Shown here in pieces: positions 51,676 to 60,475 of a stretch of DNA of 64,000 bases. The stretch is from Paraplanobispora takensis (GTDB lineage: Bacteria; Actinomycetota; Actinomycetes; Streptosporangiales; Streptosporangiaceae), in the NCBI RefSeq assembly GCF_016863195.1, contig NZ_BOOK01000001.1:186001-250000 (forward strand). Reading direction: 5' to 3'. Both the position numbers and the translations under genes were made by a program. Position 1 is the first letter of the stretch; every line of letters starts with the position of its first letter. The notes beneath the pieces were generated by a model, which saw only the letters and a list, made by a program, of their open reading frames with translations, ran no database searches and was not told where the DNA came from.

Positions 51676-53331
51676 GTGACCGAGTACGTCCATTCGTTCG
51701 AGGCCCGGGACAAGACCTTCGCCGGACTGCTGGAGCTTCCGCACGCACGCGTCGCCGTACTGGCGCCCGACGGGAGGCGGATACCGGCGCCCGCCTCGCT
51801 GGTGGTCGACGGAGACCGGCTGGTCCCCGTACCGCAGGACAACGCCAACATCCTGGAGATGCTGGACCCGGCGGACGTGGTGGCGGCCGTGGCGGCGTGG
51901 GACCACACCGGCAGGACGGGGGTGGGGGCGGTCAGCGTACGGCTGCGCGAGGAGCCGGGCCGCCGCTACAGGCTGACCGCCGTCGACATGCGGCACCGCC
52001 ACGGCGTGTTCGTCTGCGTGTTCATGGATCTCGACGCCGGTGCGGCCGCCGGCACCGACGGGGGCGAACAGCCGCTGGCGGCCCTGCGGCCCCGCTCGGC
52101 GCGGATGCTCAAGAGGTTCGACGGGGTCATCGTCGACGTCGACGAGCGGGCGAGCGGGATGCTCGGCTGGAGCAGGGAGCAGATGGTCGGCTCCCGCTCG
52201 ACGCACTTCTTCCACGAGGAGGACGTGCAGCGCTCCATCGCCGCCTGGCTCGACATGCTCGGCACCAAGCACAGCTCGCGGGTCCGGGTCCGCCACCGCT
52301 GCGCGGACGGGAGCTGGCTGTGGATCGAGGTGGAGAACATCTACCAGGAGGCGCCGGAGCTCGAGGACGCCGTCATGATCAGCCACATCAGCGACATCTC
52401 CGAGGAGATGGCCGCCTACGAGGCGCTGCGCCAGCGCGAGCACCTGTTCCGGAGACTGGCCGACTCGCTGCCCGTCGGGCTGCTCCAGCTGGAGCAGGAC
52501 GGCTCCGTCGTCTACGCCAACTCCCTGCTCACCACGATGCTGGGGACCGGTACGGCGGGCACCGCCCGGGAGCGGCTCGCGAGCGTCGCCGACCGGGACC
52601 GCGCGATGCTGGACGCGGCGCTTCAGAACGTCCTGCGGGGAGGCCCCGACCGGGAGCTGGAGGTCACCGTTCAGCCCTCCCCGGTCTCCGGGGAGCAGCG
52701 CCGTTGCGCGGTCACCCTGATCGGGCTGTCGGACGAGGACGGCACGCCCGGAGCGCTCGCCTGCGTGCGGGACATCACCGAGAGCGTGCGCTCACGGGAG
52801 GAACTGCGGGTCAAGGCCACGTTCGACCACCTCACGGGGTGCTACAACCGCGCCTCCAGCCTGGCGATCCTCGACCGGGAGCTCTCCGCGGAGGGCCACC
52901 GCCTCACCGGAGTGATCTTCGTCGATCTCAACGAGTTCAAGAGCGTCAACGACTCCCTCGGCCACGCCGCGGGCGACGAACTGCTCGTGAACGCCGCCGG
53001 CCGGATCAAGGGCGTGCTCCGCAGCGACGACGTCGTCGGCCGGATCGGCGGGGACGAGTTCCTGCTCATCTGCCCCCGGCTCGAACACCCCGCCGAACTG
53101 GCCGGCATCGCCGAGCGGGTCGGCGGGGCCCTGGACGGCGACGTCACGCTGTCGGCCGGTACGGCGCGGCTCAGCGCCGCCATCGGCGTGGCCTGCTCCA
53201 CGGACGGCTCCACGGGCGACGTCCTCATCGCGAGGGCGGACGCGGCCATGTACGAATCCAAGCGCCACAGGCCCCGGCGTTCGGTGGGGAACCTCAGCTC
53301 CGGGCGTGATCCGGGGCCGGAGTCCCCGTGA
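51676..53331 (+). CDS. PAS-GGDEF diguanylate cyclase
   Basis: About 551 residues. Two or three PAS-type sensor modules (residues about 1-140, 165-265, 270-390; for example MLGWSREQMVGSRSTHFFHE) precede a GGDEF domain with FDHLTGCYNRASSL, VDLNEFKSVNDSLGHAAGD and the active RIGGDEFLLI. The full motif suggests it makes cyclic di-GMP, a developmental signal in actinomycetes. No EAL domain follows. The start could be GTG 51676 (GAGG upstream) or ATG 51535. Its end overlaps the convergent methyltransferase gene by 38 bases. Confidence 0.9.
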   Translation: MTEYVHSFEARDKTFAGLLELPHARVAVLAPDGRRIPAPASLVVDGDRLVPVPQDNANILEMLDPADVVAAVAAWDHTGRTGVGAVSVRLREEPGRRYRLTAVDMRHRHGVFVCVFMDLDAGAAAGTDGGEQPLAALRPRSARMLKRFDGVIVDVDERASGMLGWSREQMVGSRSTHFFHEEDVQRSIAAWLDMLGTKHSSRVRVRHRCADGSWLWIEVENIYQEAPELEDAVMISHISDISEEMAAYEALRQREHLFRRLADSLPVGLLQLEQDGSVVYANSLLTTMLGTGTAGTARERLASVADRDRAMLDAALQNVLRGGPDRELEVTVQPSPVSGEQRRCAVTLIGLSDEDGTPGALACVRDITESVRSREELRVKATFDHLTGCYNRASSLAILDRELSAEGHRLTGVIFVDLNEFKSVNDSLGHAAGDELLVNAAGRIKGVLRSDDVVGRIGGDEFLLICPRLEHPAELAGIAERVGGALDGDVTLSAGTARLSAAIGVACSTDGSTGDVLIARADAAMYESKRHRPRRSVGNLSSGRDPGPESP

Positions 53332-54175
53332 CGGGGACGGTCGCGCGGGTCAGGCGGCACAGGTCGGCGGGGCGCAGGGGATCGGCGCGGTCCCACAGGG
53401 CGGGGGCGACGCTGTCGGCCTGCCGTACGTGCTCGGCCGTCTCCAGGCCGTGCCGCTTCAGCGCGTCCGACAGGTCGTCGGGGGCGAAGAAGCTCAGCCA
53501 GGGTTCGCCGCGGTCGGCGGCGGCCGGGAGGGCGAAGTCCGCGTAGGCGGCGCCCCGTTCGTCGCGGAGGGGGGCGGGCAGGGCGTACTCCATGACCAGC
53601 TCGGTGCCGGGGGCGAGGCGGCCGACGGCGGCCAGCGTGGCGTCGATCGCCTCCCGGGTGAGGTACATGGTCACTCCGAGCCAGCTCACCAGGGCCGGCC
53701 TGGACGGGTCGAATCCGGCGGCGGTCAGGGCGGTCAGCGGATCGGCGGTCTCGAAGTCCGCGGGGACGAAGACCGGGCGGGTGAGGTCCGCGGCCTCGAT
53801 CAGGCCCCGCTTCCACTGCTGGGTGGCGGGATGGTCCACCTCGAAGACCGTGACCCGGCCGGCCGGGCCGGAGCGCTGGGCGAAGGTGTCCAGGCCCGCG
53901 CCGAGGATCACATACTGATCCAGGCCGCCGCGGACCAGCTCGGCCAGGCGGCGTTCGGTGTAGTGGCCGCGGGCCGTCACCTGGGCGCGGGTGCCCGACA
54001 GGATGAGGTGGTCGCCGTGGATCCGGTGATAGCCGATGATCTCCTCGGCGAGTCCGCCGAGCAGCGACGCGGCCGCGGTGTCGCAGAAGATGAAGGGCGC
54101 CCGGTCCACCACCAGGTGGGCCGCGCGGGCGGCCGCCGCCATGATCGCGGTCTGGCTCGGCTGTCCTTCGTGCAT
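53294..54175 (-). CDS. Class I SAM-dependent methyltransferase (leucine carboxyl methyltransferase-like)
   Basis: A 293-residue protein of the LCMT-like (Omt/TIGR00027) group. Signature: YVILGAGLDTFAQR (SAM-binding), VFEVDHPATQQWKR (acidic loop), FVPADFE, and WLGVTMYLTREAI. Members methylate polyketides or small acids in actinomycetes; the substrate here is unknown. GGAAAGGAACG lies upstream of the ATG. It stands alone, with no biosynthetic neighbours. Confidence 0.88.
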   Translation of the reverse strand: MHEGQPSQTAIMAAAARAAHLVVDRAPFIFCDTAAASLLGGLAEEIIGYHRIHGDHLILSGTRAQVTARGHYTERRLAELVRGGLDQYVILGAGLDTFAQRSGPAGRVTVFEVDHPATQQWKRGLIEAADLTRPVFVPADFETADPLTALTAAGFDPSRPALVSWLGVTMYLTREAIDATLAAVGRLAPGTELVMEYALPAPLRDERGAAYADFALPAAADRGEPWLSFFAPDDLSDALKRHGLETAEHVRQADSVAPALWDRADPLRPADLCRLTRATVPVTGTPAPDHARS

Positions 54176-54435
54176 GAGACGTCGTTCCTTTCCGGTGCCG
54201 GGAACGACGATGCTAAATGAATAATTGAATTGTTTCCCGTATCATACCAGCCGGAAATAAATTACCGATCTCCCGCCGATAAATGATTCATCACGGCGTG
54301 TATTTCCATTCTCCGGCGTTTTGTCTCCGCGGTTGCGGACGCCGTACGCCGCGCCCGTCCCGAAACGCGGTCCTCGGGCCCGGCGGGCCTGCGGATCGCG
54401 CATGCCCCTTGACGGGAGGGCGCGGGTCGCGGCGG

Positions 54436-54850
54436 TCAGGGAAGGGCGGGAACCGACGGCCCGGCGTCGGTCCAGCCGACGTGGAGCATGGTCCGGGCAT
54501 CGTCGGCCGCGCTCTTCGGGCGCACACCCAGTTCGCGGTGTCCGTACCAGCTCTCGGCGTCGCGCGAGGTCCACGTCTCGCTGATCCCCCGCTCCTCCAC
54601 CCGGTAGCGGTTCGAACCGCCGCCGAGCCGGCGGGGGTGGGTCATCGTGGACAGCGTCCGCACGTGCCAGTAGGCGCCCTCCGGCGCGGTCTTCACCGGT
54701 CGTGCGCTCTCCGATGCGGTCGTCGCGGGCCGTACGGCCGCCGCGAGCCGCAGGCCCGGTGCGCTCTGTGGATCCGGCGAGCTCGACGGAGTGACGGTGC
54801 CCACCACCGCCAGGCCGATCCCGGCCGCGATCAGGGACCGGATGGGTACG
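54436..54850 (-). pseudogene. CU044_5270-like protein fragment
   Basis: Minus-strand open frame with a membrane helix (IRSLIAAGIGLAVVGTV), GAYWHVRTLST, and SRDAESWYGHRELGVRP, all matching short stretches of the CU044_5270-type proteins of Streptosporangiaceae. Only about 135 residues remain; full-length relatives are more than twice as long. There is no start codon at the 5' end, and the C-terminus stops early. It abuts another broken gene at about 54850. Confidence 0.5.
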
Positions 54851-54854
54851 ACCG

Positions 54855-55208
54855 GCCTACCTGGTCCTCGGCCCGGACTCCGTCGTCGTACCGGAACCCG
54901 CGGTCAGCGGGCCGGCCCCGTCCGCCGAGACGTCGCGGCCGGAGACCACCGACGAGGCCGCGCCGGAGCCTCCCGCCATCGACGACACCATTCCCGCCCC
55001 CTCCCCGACCCGCGATCTGGGGGACCTGGGCGACGGGAGGGCCTTCAAGAGTCTCAGGGTGGGCTATCTGCCCGACCGCCTGCAGTGGTCGCACCGGTCG
55101 CAGGACTTCGGTGACGCGTACACGACCTCGTGGAACTACGACGGCGGCACCGAGGCGGTCGACCGCGAGCTGAAGAAGATCGGTGAAAACCTCACCGCCG
55201 TCGACTGA
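54855..55208 (+). pseudogene. C-terminal fragment of an unknown lipoprotein-like or membrane protein
   Basis: A 117-codon reading frame with no start codon at its 5' end. It reads a Pro/Glu-rich linker (PEPAVSGPAPSAETSRPE), then GRAFKSLRVGYLPDRLQW, SQDFGDAYTTSWNYDGG and a short charged end. High third-position GC supports past coding. The GYLPD...W motif recurs in actinobacterial hypothetical proteins. It meets the CU044-like fragment head to head at about 54850, so both were cut by the same rearrangement. Confidence 0.45.
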
Positions 55209-55229
55209 ACCTGCTCCGGCCCGAACGCG

Positions 55230-55263
55230 GACGACCCGTGGCCCTCGCGGGGCACGGGTCGTC
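55230..55263. terminator. Terminator between gene remnant and DoxX gene
   Basis: GACGACCCGTG at 55230-55240 pairs perfectly with CACGGGTCGTC at 55253-55263, and inner bases extend the stem. It is placed between converging genes. Confidence 0.65.
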
Positions 55264-55295
55264 GGTCCGTCGTCCGTGGCCGGGATACGACCGGG

Positions 55296-55751
55296 TCAGC
55301 GCCGTCCGGCCAGGGAACGCACCAGGGCGCGGGTCTGGTCGCGGCGGTCCCGGGCCACCAGCGCGAACACCACGGCGAAGCCCACCGGCAGCAGCGCCCA
55401 GGCCGGCTCCAGCACCAGGATCTGGGTGGCCGCGGCCCCGGCCATCAGGCCGATCAGCCCGATCGAGGCGACCCCGGCCAGCCGCGGGATGAGCAGGCCG
55501 ATCCCGCCGGCCAGCTCCACGACGCCGGTCACGTAGCGGAACCACTGACCCCAGCCGATCAGCTCGAAGGTGGTGATCGCGTTCTGCTCGCCGACGAACT
55601 TGGGCAGCGCCGAGGCCGCGATCAGGAACACCGCGATCAGGACCTGCAGGACCCACAGGACGCGCCGGGAGGTGGAGGTGCGGGCGCCGCCGGTGCCGGG
55701 GGCGCGGACGGTACGGGCGGTGGCGGGGCGGGCGGTGTGCGTGGCGGTCAT
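55296..55751 (-). CDS. DoxX-family membrane protein
   Basis: A 151-residue protein with four hydrophobic helices: VLQVLIAVFLIAASALPKF, FRYVTGVVELAGGIGLLIP, VASIGLIGLMAGAAATQIL and LLPVGFAVVFALVA. These match DoxX, including the conserved ASALPKF and ELAGGIGLL segments. DoxX proteins are linked to quinone or thiol redox homeostasis, but the exact role is not known. GGAAGG is found upstream of the ATG. Confidence 0.88.
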   Translation of the reverse strand: MTATHTARPATARTVRAPGTGGARTSTSRRVLWVLQVLIAVFLIAASALPKFVGEQNAITTFELIGWGQWFRYVTGVVELAGGIGLLIPRLAGVASIGLIGLMAGAAATQILVLEPAWALLPVGFAVVFALVARDRRDQTRALVRSLAGRR

Positions 55752-55895
55752 GAGGGTGTCCTTCCGGGAACCGGTCGTCTTCGCTCTTCACTCACGCGTC
55801 GTACGGCCCCGGCCCGGATCGACACGATCCCGGACTCTTTTTCAAGATTTTTTGGAGATCCCCGTATCCCCTGCTCAGCGGGGGTTTCCGAGGCG

Positions 55896-56393
55896 TCAGC
55901 GCAGCGGGCCCCGTTCGTCGACGTACCGCGTGGGGGTCCCCAGGAACACCTCCGGTTCCGCCGGGCCGTACGCGAGGTTGAGCGTGTGCAGGTGATAGCT
56001 CCAGCCGGCCATCCCGGCCGCGCTGCTGAAGCGGTAGTTGAGCTGCCAGCGCACCCACTGCCCCGGATCCAGGCGGACGCCGGGAGGGCGGCGGCGCCGC
56101 GGCGGCAGGGTGAACATCGCCGGTATCAGCGGATGGACGAGCAGGCGCCCGTCGGCCTCGCGCAGCCGTACGCTCCGGCTCCCGCCACCGGGCAGAGGCC
56201 CCACGGACCAGTGCGGCCGGAACCCGTCGATCTCACGCATGGAGATCTCGTGGACGAACGGGCGCGGGGCGTCCGGCAGCTCGAAGGCGACGGGCAGCGC
56301 GTTGCGGAGCGCGGCGGGGGGTCCGCCGCGCGACTGCTTGGTCCACGACGTGCGGACCCACTGCACGACCACGTCCATGGAGGACACGTCCAT
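55896..56393 (-). CDS. Unknown protein, 165 residues
   Basis: I do not recognise this protein. From ATG 56393 it reads MDVVVQWVRTSW, PVAFELPDAPRPFVHEI, REIDGFRPHWSVGPLPG, RLDPGQWVRWQLNYRF, and ends GTPTRYVDERGPLR. It is rich in Trp, Pro and Arg with no membrane segment. The codon pattern is normal for this genome and the frame is intact. The ribosome-binding site is poor, so the start (56393 or 56378) is uncertain. Confidence 0.6.
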   Translation of the reverse strand: MDVSSMDVVVQWVRTSWTKQSRGGPPAALRNALPVAFELPDAPRPFVHEISMREIDGFRPHWSVGPLPGGGSRSVRLREADGRLLVHPLIPAMFTLPPRRRRPPGVRLDPGQWVRWQLNYRFSSAAGMAGWSYHLHTLNLAYGPAEPEVFLGTPTRYVDERGPLR

Positions 56394-56492
56394 GGGGGGA
56401 ATCGTCGCACCACCGCGCCCATCGGACGAGTCCGCCCGCGCTCCCCGGAAATGCCGATGTGGTACGGCTTGCGCCTGCGGCACCATGGCTCC

Positions 56493-56879
56493 ATGGCTCG
56501 GATCAAGGACGTCGTGTTCGACTGTCGGCACCCCGCCTCGCTTGCGCGCTTCTGGGCGGCGGTCCTGGACGACCACGAGGTCGCCCCCTATGACGAGGCC
56601 GAACTGGAGCGGTTGCGCGAGGAGGGGATCGACGACCCGGAGGACGACCCGGCCGTCCTGCTGCAGGGGCGTCCGGGGGTCTCGCCGCGCCTGTTCTTCC
56701 AGCTGGTCCCGGAGGGCAAGACGGTCAAGAACCGGGTGCACCTGGACCTGCTGAGCGACGACCTCGACGCCGAGGTGAAGCGGCTGACCGGCCTCGGGGC
56801 ACGAGTGGTGGAGACCTACGAGGACTGGGTCGTGCTGGCCGATCCCGAGGGCAACGAGTTCTGCCTCCAGGGTCCCTGA
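56493..56879 (+). CDS. VOC/glyoxalase-like protein
   Basis: A 128-residue vicinal-oxygen-chelate protein: MARIKDVVFDCRHPASLARF at the start, VSPRLFFQLVPEGK, NRVHLDLLSDDLDAEV and VVLADPEGNEFCLQ at the end, the usual glyoxalase/bleomycin-resistance pattern with the C-terminal DPxGNxF. Substrate unknown. The ATG at 56493 begins the family match; no clear ribosome-binding site is seen. Confidence 0.88.
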   Translation: MARIKDVVFDCRHPASLARFWAAVLDDHEVAPYDEAELERLREEGIDDPEDDPAVLLQGRPGVSPRLFFQLVPEGKTVKNRVHLDLLSDDLDAEVKRLTGLGARVVETYEDWVVLADPEGNEFCLQGP

Positions 56880-56901
56880 CCCGGCGCCCGGGCGTCCGTG
56901 G

Positions 56902-57882
56902 TCACGGCGACGTGAACGAGGAGACGACGAGCCAGAGGGCGGCGACCGCGATGCCGGCCACGAGCATGAGGTTCCGCAGCCGTTCGGGGCTCGTCGTCCA
57001 CCGGAGGCCGGAGGCGCCGGGGGCCGAAGGCCGCAGGACCGCCCACAGGACGAGGACCGCCGACAGGAGCAGGGGCCACTCGACCAGACCGGCGTAGTCG
57101 ACGGAGGACTCGCCGGCGTAGGGGCGGCCGAGACAGGCGAGGAGATCCACCGCGGCGAGGCCGAGGAGGGGCACCGCGGCCACGATTCCGGCCCGGCGCG
57201 CCGCCCTGTCGGAGCCCGCCGCCCGTACGGCCGCCGCCAGCGCGACGATCACGACCGGCAGACCGGCCGCCTCGGCGTCCCAGGCCCGTACCTGCAAGGT
57301 GTCCCAGAACGTCTCGGTGTAGTTCTCGATCGAGATGAGCCCGGCAGAGGGGAAGTCGTCGGCGATCGTCGGGAAACGGGAGCTCACCGTCGTCCACCCG
57401 GCCGCCACGGCGGAGACCGCCCACAGCGGGACCGGCCGCCTCGCCGGGGCCGGCGGTGATCCGGCCGCCGCGACCAGGGCGGCCATGGCCAGGACGTAAC
57501 AGACGACGACGTCCCAGGGCGGCGCGGCGGGAAGTTCCCGTCCGCACGGATCGGTGCGGGGCAGCAGGAGGGCCGTGGCGAGTGCGAGTGCGAGCACGAC
57601 GCCGATCGCGGAGAGGGCCGCGACCGTCGCCCGGCGCGGCCCGCGCAGCAGGATCCCGGCCAGTACGGCGGGCAGCAGGAACTCCGCCCACCACAACGCC
57701 TCCCACGACACGGTCTCCGCGACGGTGGGGGAGGAGCCGGTCCCGTAGCAGAAATACGTGACGCTCTCCAGGCCGACTCCGAAGGAGTACAGGATCGCCG
57801 GGGTGGCGACCGCGAGGACCGAGCCGAAACGGAGCGCCGCCGCCGGCCACGACCGCGCTCCCGCCTGCGGCACCTGGGCCAT
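56902..57882 (-). CDS. Polytopic membrane protein of unknown function
   Basis: A 326-residue protein with about eight to ten hydrophobic helices (for example VLAVATPAILYSFGVGLE, TVAALSAIGVVLALALATAL, NLMLVAGIAVAALWLVVSS at the C-terminus). No transporter or enzyme signature is recognised. The short cytoplasmic loops carry Arg. The ATG has GGGAG seven bases upstream. It is divergent from the SnoaL-like gene. Confidence 0.8.
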   Translation of the reverse strand: MAQVPQAGARSWPAAALRFGSVLAVATPAILYSFGVGLESVTYFCYGTGSSPTVAETVSWEALWWAEFLLPAVLAGILLRGPRRATVAALSAIGVVLALALATALLLPRTDPCGRELPAAPPWDVVVCYVLAMAALVAAAGSPPAPARRPVPLWAVSAVAAGWTTVSSRFPTIADDFPSAGLISIENYTETFWDTLQVRAWDAEAAGLPVVIVALAAAVRAAGSDRAARRAGIVAAVPLLGLAAVDLLACLGRPYAGESSVDYAGLVEWPLLLSAVLVLWAVLRPSAPGASGLRWTTSPERLRNLMLVAGIAVAALWLVVSSFTSP

Positions 57883-58143
57883 GGCACTCCCTCTTCCTGC
57901 AGAGTTCCTTCGCGGAGTTCTGTCACAGAGTTCCGCCGCGGAGAAAAGATCGACGCGGCGAGAGTAGCGGAGGGGTCCGACCGGGACACCGGGCCGCCCG
58001 GACCCGCGTCCCGAGCGGGGACCGGAAGGGCCGGACGAGTGCGGACCCGCGCCGGTGCGGTGCTCCAAACATCTCCCCGTACCGTGACAGTCCCCCGCGC
58101 CCGCTCGGCGTAGCGTTCCGGACGTCGACAGAAGGAGGCGACC

Positions 58144-58539
58144 ATGCAGGAACATCCCAACGTCGCCATGCTCCGTGACGGGTTCACCGCTTTCGCCAAG
58201 GGGGACCTCGACCACATCCGCGACGTACTGTTCGCCGACGGCATCGTCTGGCACTTCCCCGGCCGGAATCCCCTCTCCGGCGACTACCAGGGAAAGGATC
58301 AGGTCATCCGGCTCTTCCACCGCCTGTTCGAGGAGACGGACGGCACCTTCTCCGCGGAGCCGTACGAGATCATGGCGAGTGACGACTACGCCACCGCGCT
58401 GGTCCGCCTGCGGGGAGAGCGCAACGGCAGGTCTCTCGACGCGACGGGTGTCAACGTCTTCCGCCAGGTGGGCGGTAAGACGGTCGAGGTGTGGGTCTAC
58501 TCGGGCGACCAGTACACCGTCGACGAGTTCTGGGCCTGA
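58144..58539 (+). CDS. SnoaL-like (NTF2-fold) protein
   Basis: A 131-residue protein. MLRDGFTAFAKGDLDHIRDV, IVWHFPGRNPLSGDYQGKD, and VNVFRQVGGKTVEVWVYSGD match ketosteroid-isomerase-like proteins of the SnoaL group, which bind or isomerise small molecules. AGAAGGAGG is an excellent ribosome-binding site. The stop codon lies within the first of four short tandem repeats. Confidence 0.88.
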   Translation: MQEHPNVAMLRDGFTAFAKGDLDHIRDVLFADGIVWHFPGRNPLSGDYQGKDQVIRLFHRLFEETDGTFSAEPYEIMASDDYATALVRLRGERNGRSLDATGVNVFRQVGGKTVEVWVYSGDQYTVDEFWA

Positions 58540-58627
58540 GGCGGCACCGGGCTTCGGATCTGAGGCGGCTCCGGGCTTCCGGATTTGAGACGGCGCCGGG
58601 TTTCCGGGCCTGAGACGGCATCGGACG
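58537..58627. repeat. Tandem 24-25 bp repeats starting at the stop codon
   Basis: Units at 58537-58560, 58561-58585 and 58586-58610 and a partial unit to 58627 follow the form TGAGRCGGCNCCGGGYTTCC. The first begins with the TGA stop of the SnoaL-like gene, so every unit repeats a stop codon. A possible cause is slippage duplication. Confidence 0.7.
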
Positions 58628-58631
58628 CCCC

Positions 58632-58667
58632 GGCGTGCTGGACGGCGCAGGCGCCGTCCAGCACGCC
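58632..58667. terminator. Strong terminator hairpin
   Basis: GGCGTGCTGGACGGCGC-AG-GCGCCGTCCAGCACGCC: a perfect 17-bp inverted repeat with a 2-base loop, 92 bases after the SnoaL-like stop. No T-run follows, as is common for actinomycete terminators. Confidence 0.7.
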
Positions 58668-58774
58668 TGTCCGGCCTCGGGCCAGGCGCCGCGGGCTCCC
58701 AGAACGGTGATCCTCACCGTGCCCACGGTACGGCTCGCGCGGCGGGCGGGACGGTGGCGGAAGCGCATTCGTAT

Positions 58775-58820
58775 GTCAACTGCGGTTGACGTCTGATCGA
58801 TGTCAACTTACATTGACAGC
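58775..58820 (+). promoter_or_regulatory. Promoter with two overlapping palindromic operators, leaderless start
   Basis: TTGACG (58786-58791) and TACATT (58809-58814) are spaced by 17 bases, a near-consensus sigma-70-type promoter. Six bases later comes the ATG at 58821, so transcription would begin at or next to the start codon. Two palindromes overlap it: GTCAAC-TGCG-GTTGAC (58775-58790) and TGTCAA-CTTACA-TTGACA (58801-58818). The layout suggests tight repression by a dimeric repressor. Confidence 0.6.
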
Positions 58821-59537
58821 ATGGTAACCACACTTCTGGCCGCTCCTCCGCCCGCCGGACACCCGCGTACCGATGCGCGCACCGAACGGCTGCTGGCCTG
58901 CGGCGTGATCGCCGGTCCGCTGTTCGTCGCCACCTTCCTCATCGCGGGCGCGACCCGCGCCCACTACGACCCGCTGCGTCACCCGGTCAGCTCGCTCGCG
59001 CTGGGCGGGGCCGGATGGGTCCAGACCGCCGACTTCATCCTCGCGGGCCTGCTGACGCTCGCCTTCGGCGTCGGCCTGCGCCGCGTCCTCCGCGCCGCCA
59101 CGGGCCCGGCCCGCGGCTCGCTCTGGGGTCCGCTGCTGATCGGCGTCTGGGCGATCGGCCTGATCGGCGCGGGGATCTTCACCACCGACCCGGTGGGCGG
59201 CTATCCCCTGGGAACCCCCGCCGTGCAGGGGGACTACACCGGCGCCCCGGCAGCCCTCCACGACGCGTTCGCCCTGCTCGGCTTCGCCGCCCTGATCGCC
59301 GCCTGCGCGGTGTTCGCCGTCCGCTTCGCCGTACGGCACCAGCGCGGATGGTCCGTCTTCTCGATCGCCACCGGCCTCGTCTTCACCGCCGCCCTCGTCC
59401 TGTCCGCCGTCGGCTTCCACCAGGTCGACCCCCTGGCCGGCATCGCCGGCCTCCTCCAGCGCACCATGGCCGCCACCGCCTGGATCTGGATCGCCTGCCT
59501 GGCCGTCCACGCGATGCGACACTCAGACCGCCCCTGA
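58821..59537 (+). CDS. DUF998 membrane protein
   Basis: A 238-residue protein with six hydrophobic helices (ACGVIAGPLFVATFLIAG, TADFILAGLLTLAFGVGL, LIGVWAIGLIGAGIFTTD and others) and the PVSSLALGGAGWVQTADF segment typical of DUF998. Function unknown. I start it at ATG 58821, just after the promoter; the upstream ATG at 58800 would place the promoter inside the gene. Confidence 0.85.
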   Translation: MVTTLLAAPPPAGHPRTDARTERLLACGVIAGPLFVATFLIAGATRAHYDPLRHPVSSLALGGAGWVQTADFILAGLLTLAFGVGLRRVLRAATGPARGSLWGPLLIGVWAIGLIGAGIFTTDPVGGYPLGTPAVQGDYTGAPAALHDAFALLGFAALIAACAVFAVRFAVRHQRGWSVFSIATGLVFTAALVLSAVGFHQVDPLAGIAGLLQRTMAATAWIWIACLAVHAMRHSDRP

Positions 59538-59582
59538 CCGTCCCGCCGTCCACGGATCCTCCGGGAACCGGAACAGTGGATC

Positions 59583-60416
59583 ATGCGTCTTGCAGATGAG
59601 GTGCTCATGCTGACCCGGTCCGGGCGCCCCGGGTTCGTGGCGTACGACCGCCGGACGGAAAAGCACCGCATCCTGGCGACGGCCCCGGAATGGGGCCAAT
59701 GCAGCGCCTGCTACGAGATCGGGAGCGTGGCCGTGGGCCGGACACGGATCGCCTGGACGGCCGAGGTCTACCGCTCCGAACCCTGGAACGCGGGCAAGCG
59801 GCACATGGAACTGTGGACCATGCCGCGCTCGGGCGGGCCGATGACGATGGTGACCTGGCTGACCGGCCACGGCGACGTTCCCTTCGAGGACTCGCTGGTG
59901 ATCGAGGGCGACCACGCCGTCTGGAAGGGCGGCGGCGACGGGTACCGTGTCCCGCTCGCGGGAGGAGAGGCGGAGAGGCTGCCGGGGTCCGTCGAACCGC
60001 TCGATCCGGAGGCTCGGCACTGCGGAGCCGAGTGGTGCGTGCAGCAGCTTCCTCCCGAGCCCCACGAGCTGACGGCGGTGGCGGTGGAACGCAAGGACGG
60101 CTCGGGCCGCACCACCGTCGCCGCGTCGGGGGGAAAGCCCCTGATCGGGGACAGGTTCGGACTCTTCGGCCCGCCGTACGTCTATGACGAAGGGCCGCTC
60201 CACATCTCGTGGCCGGGAGCGACCGGTCTCCTGTACGACCGGTGCACCGGCAGATCGGCGCTGCTCGGAGCGCTGGAGGGTGACAGAACGGCCACTGTGG
60301 TCACCCCGGGAGCGAGCGGAACGGACGACCCGATCCTGTTCTGGCTGGAACCCGGCGGAAGGCGCTACGCGGTGGTGGACCTGTCGCGCATCCCCGACCG
60401 GTTGTGCGGGTCCTGA
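59583..60416 (+). CDS. Unknown protein, possibly beta-propeller-like
   Basis: A 277-residue protein with repeated beta-type segments ending in Trp or aromatic residues (RTRIAWTAEVYRSEP, GDHAVWKGGGDGYRVPL, DDPILFWLEPGGRRYAVV) and four cysteines in GQCSACYE, RHCGAEWC. This resembles a beta-propeller. There is no signal peptide and no ribosome-binding site near ATG 59583, so the gene may have lost its 5' end. No family is recognised. Confidence 0.6.
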   Translation: MRLADEVLMLTRSGRPGFVAYDRRTEKHRILATAPEWGQCSACYEIGSVAVGRTRIAWTAEVYRSEPWNAGKRHMELWTMPRSGGPMTMVTWLTGHGDVPFEDSLVIEGDHAVWKGGGDGYRVPLAGGEAERLPGSVEPLDPEARHCGAEWCVQQLPPEPHELTAVAVERKDGSGRTTVAASGGKPLIGDRFGLFGPPYVYDEGPLHISWPGATGLLYDRCTGRSALLGALEGDRTATVVTPGASGTDDPILFWLEPGGRRYAVVDLSRIPDRLCGS

Positions 60417-60475
60417 CCCGCGTTCCGAGCGGGGATCCGACGAAGGCGATCATGTCGGCCGCGTCCCGCGGGAGA

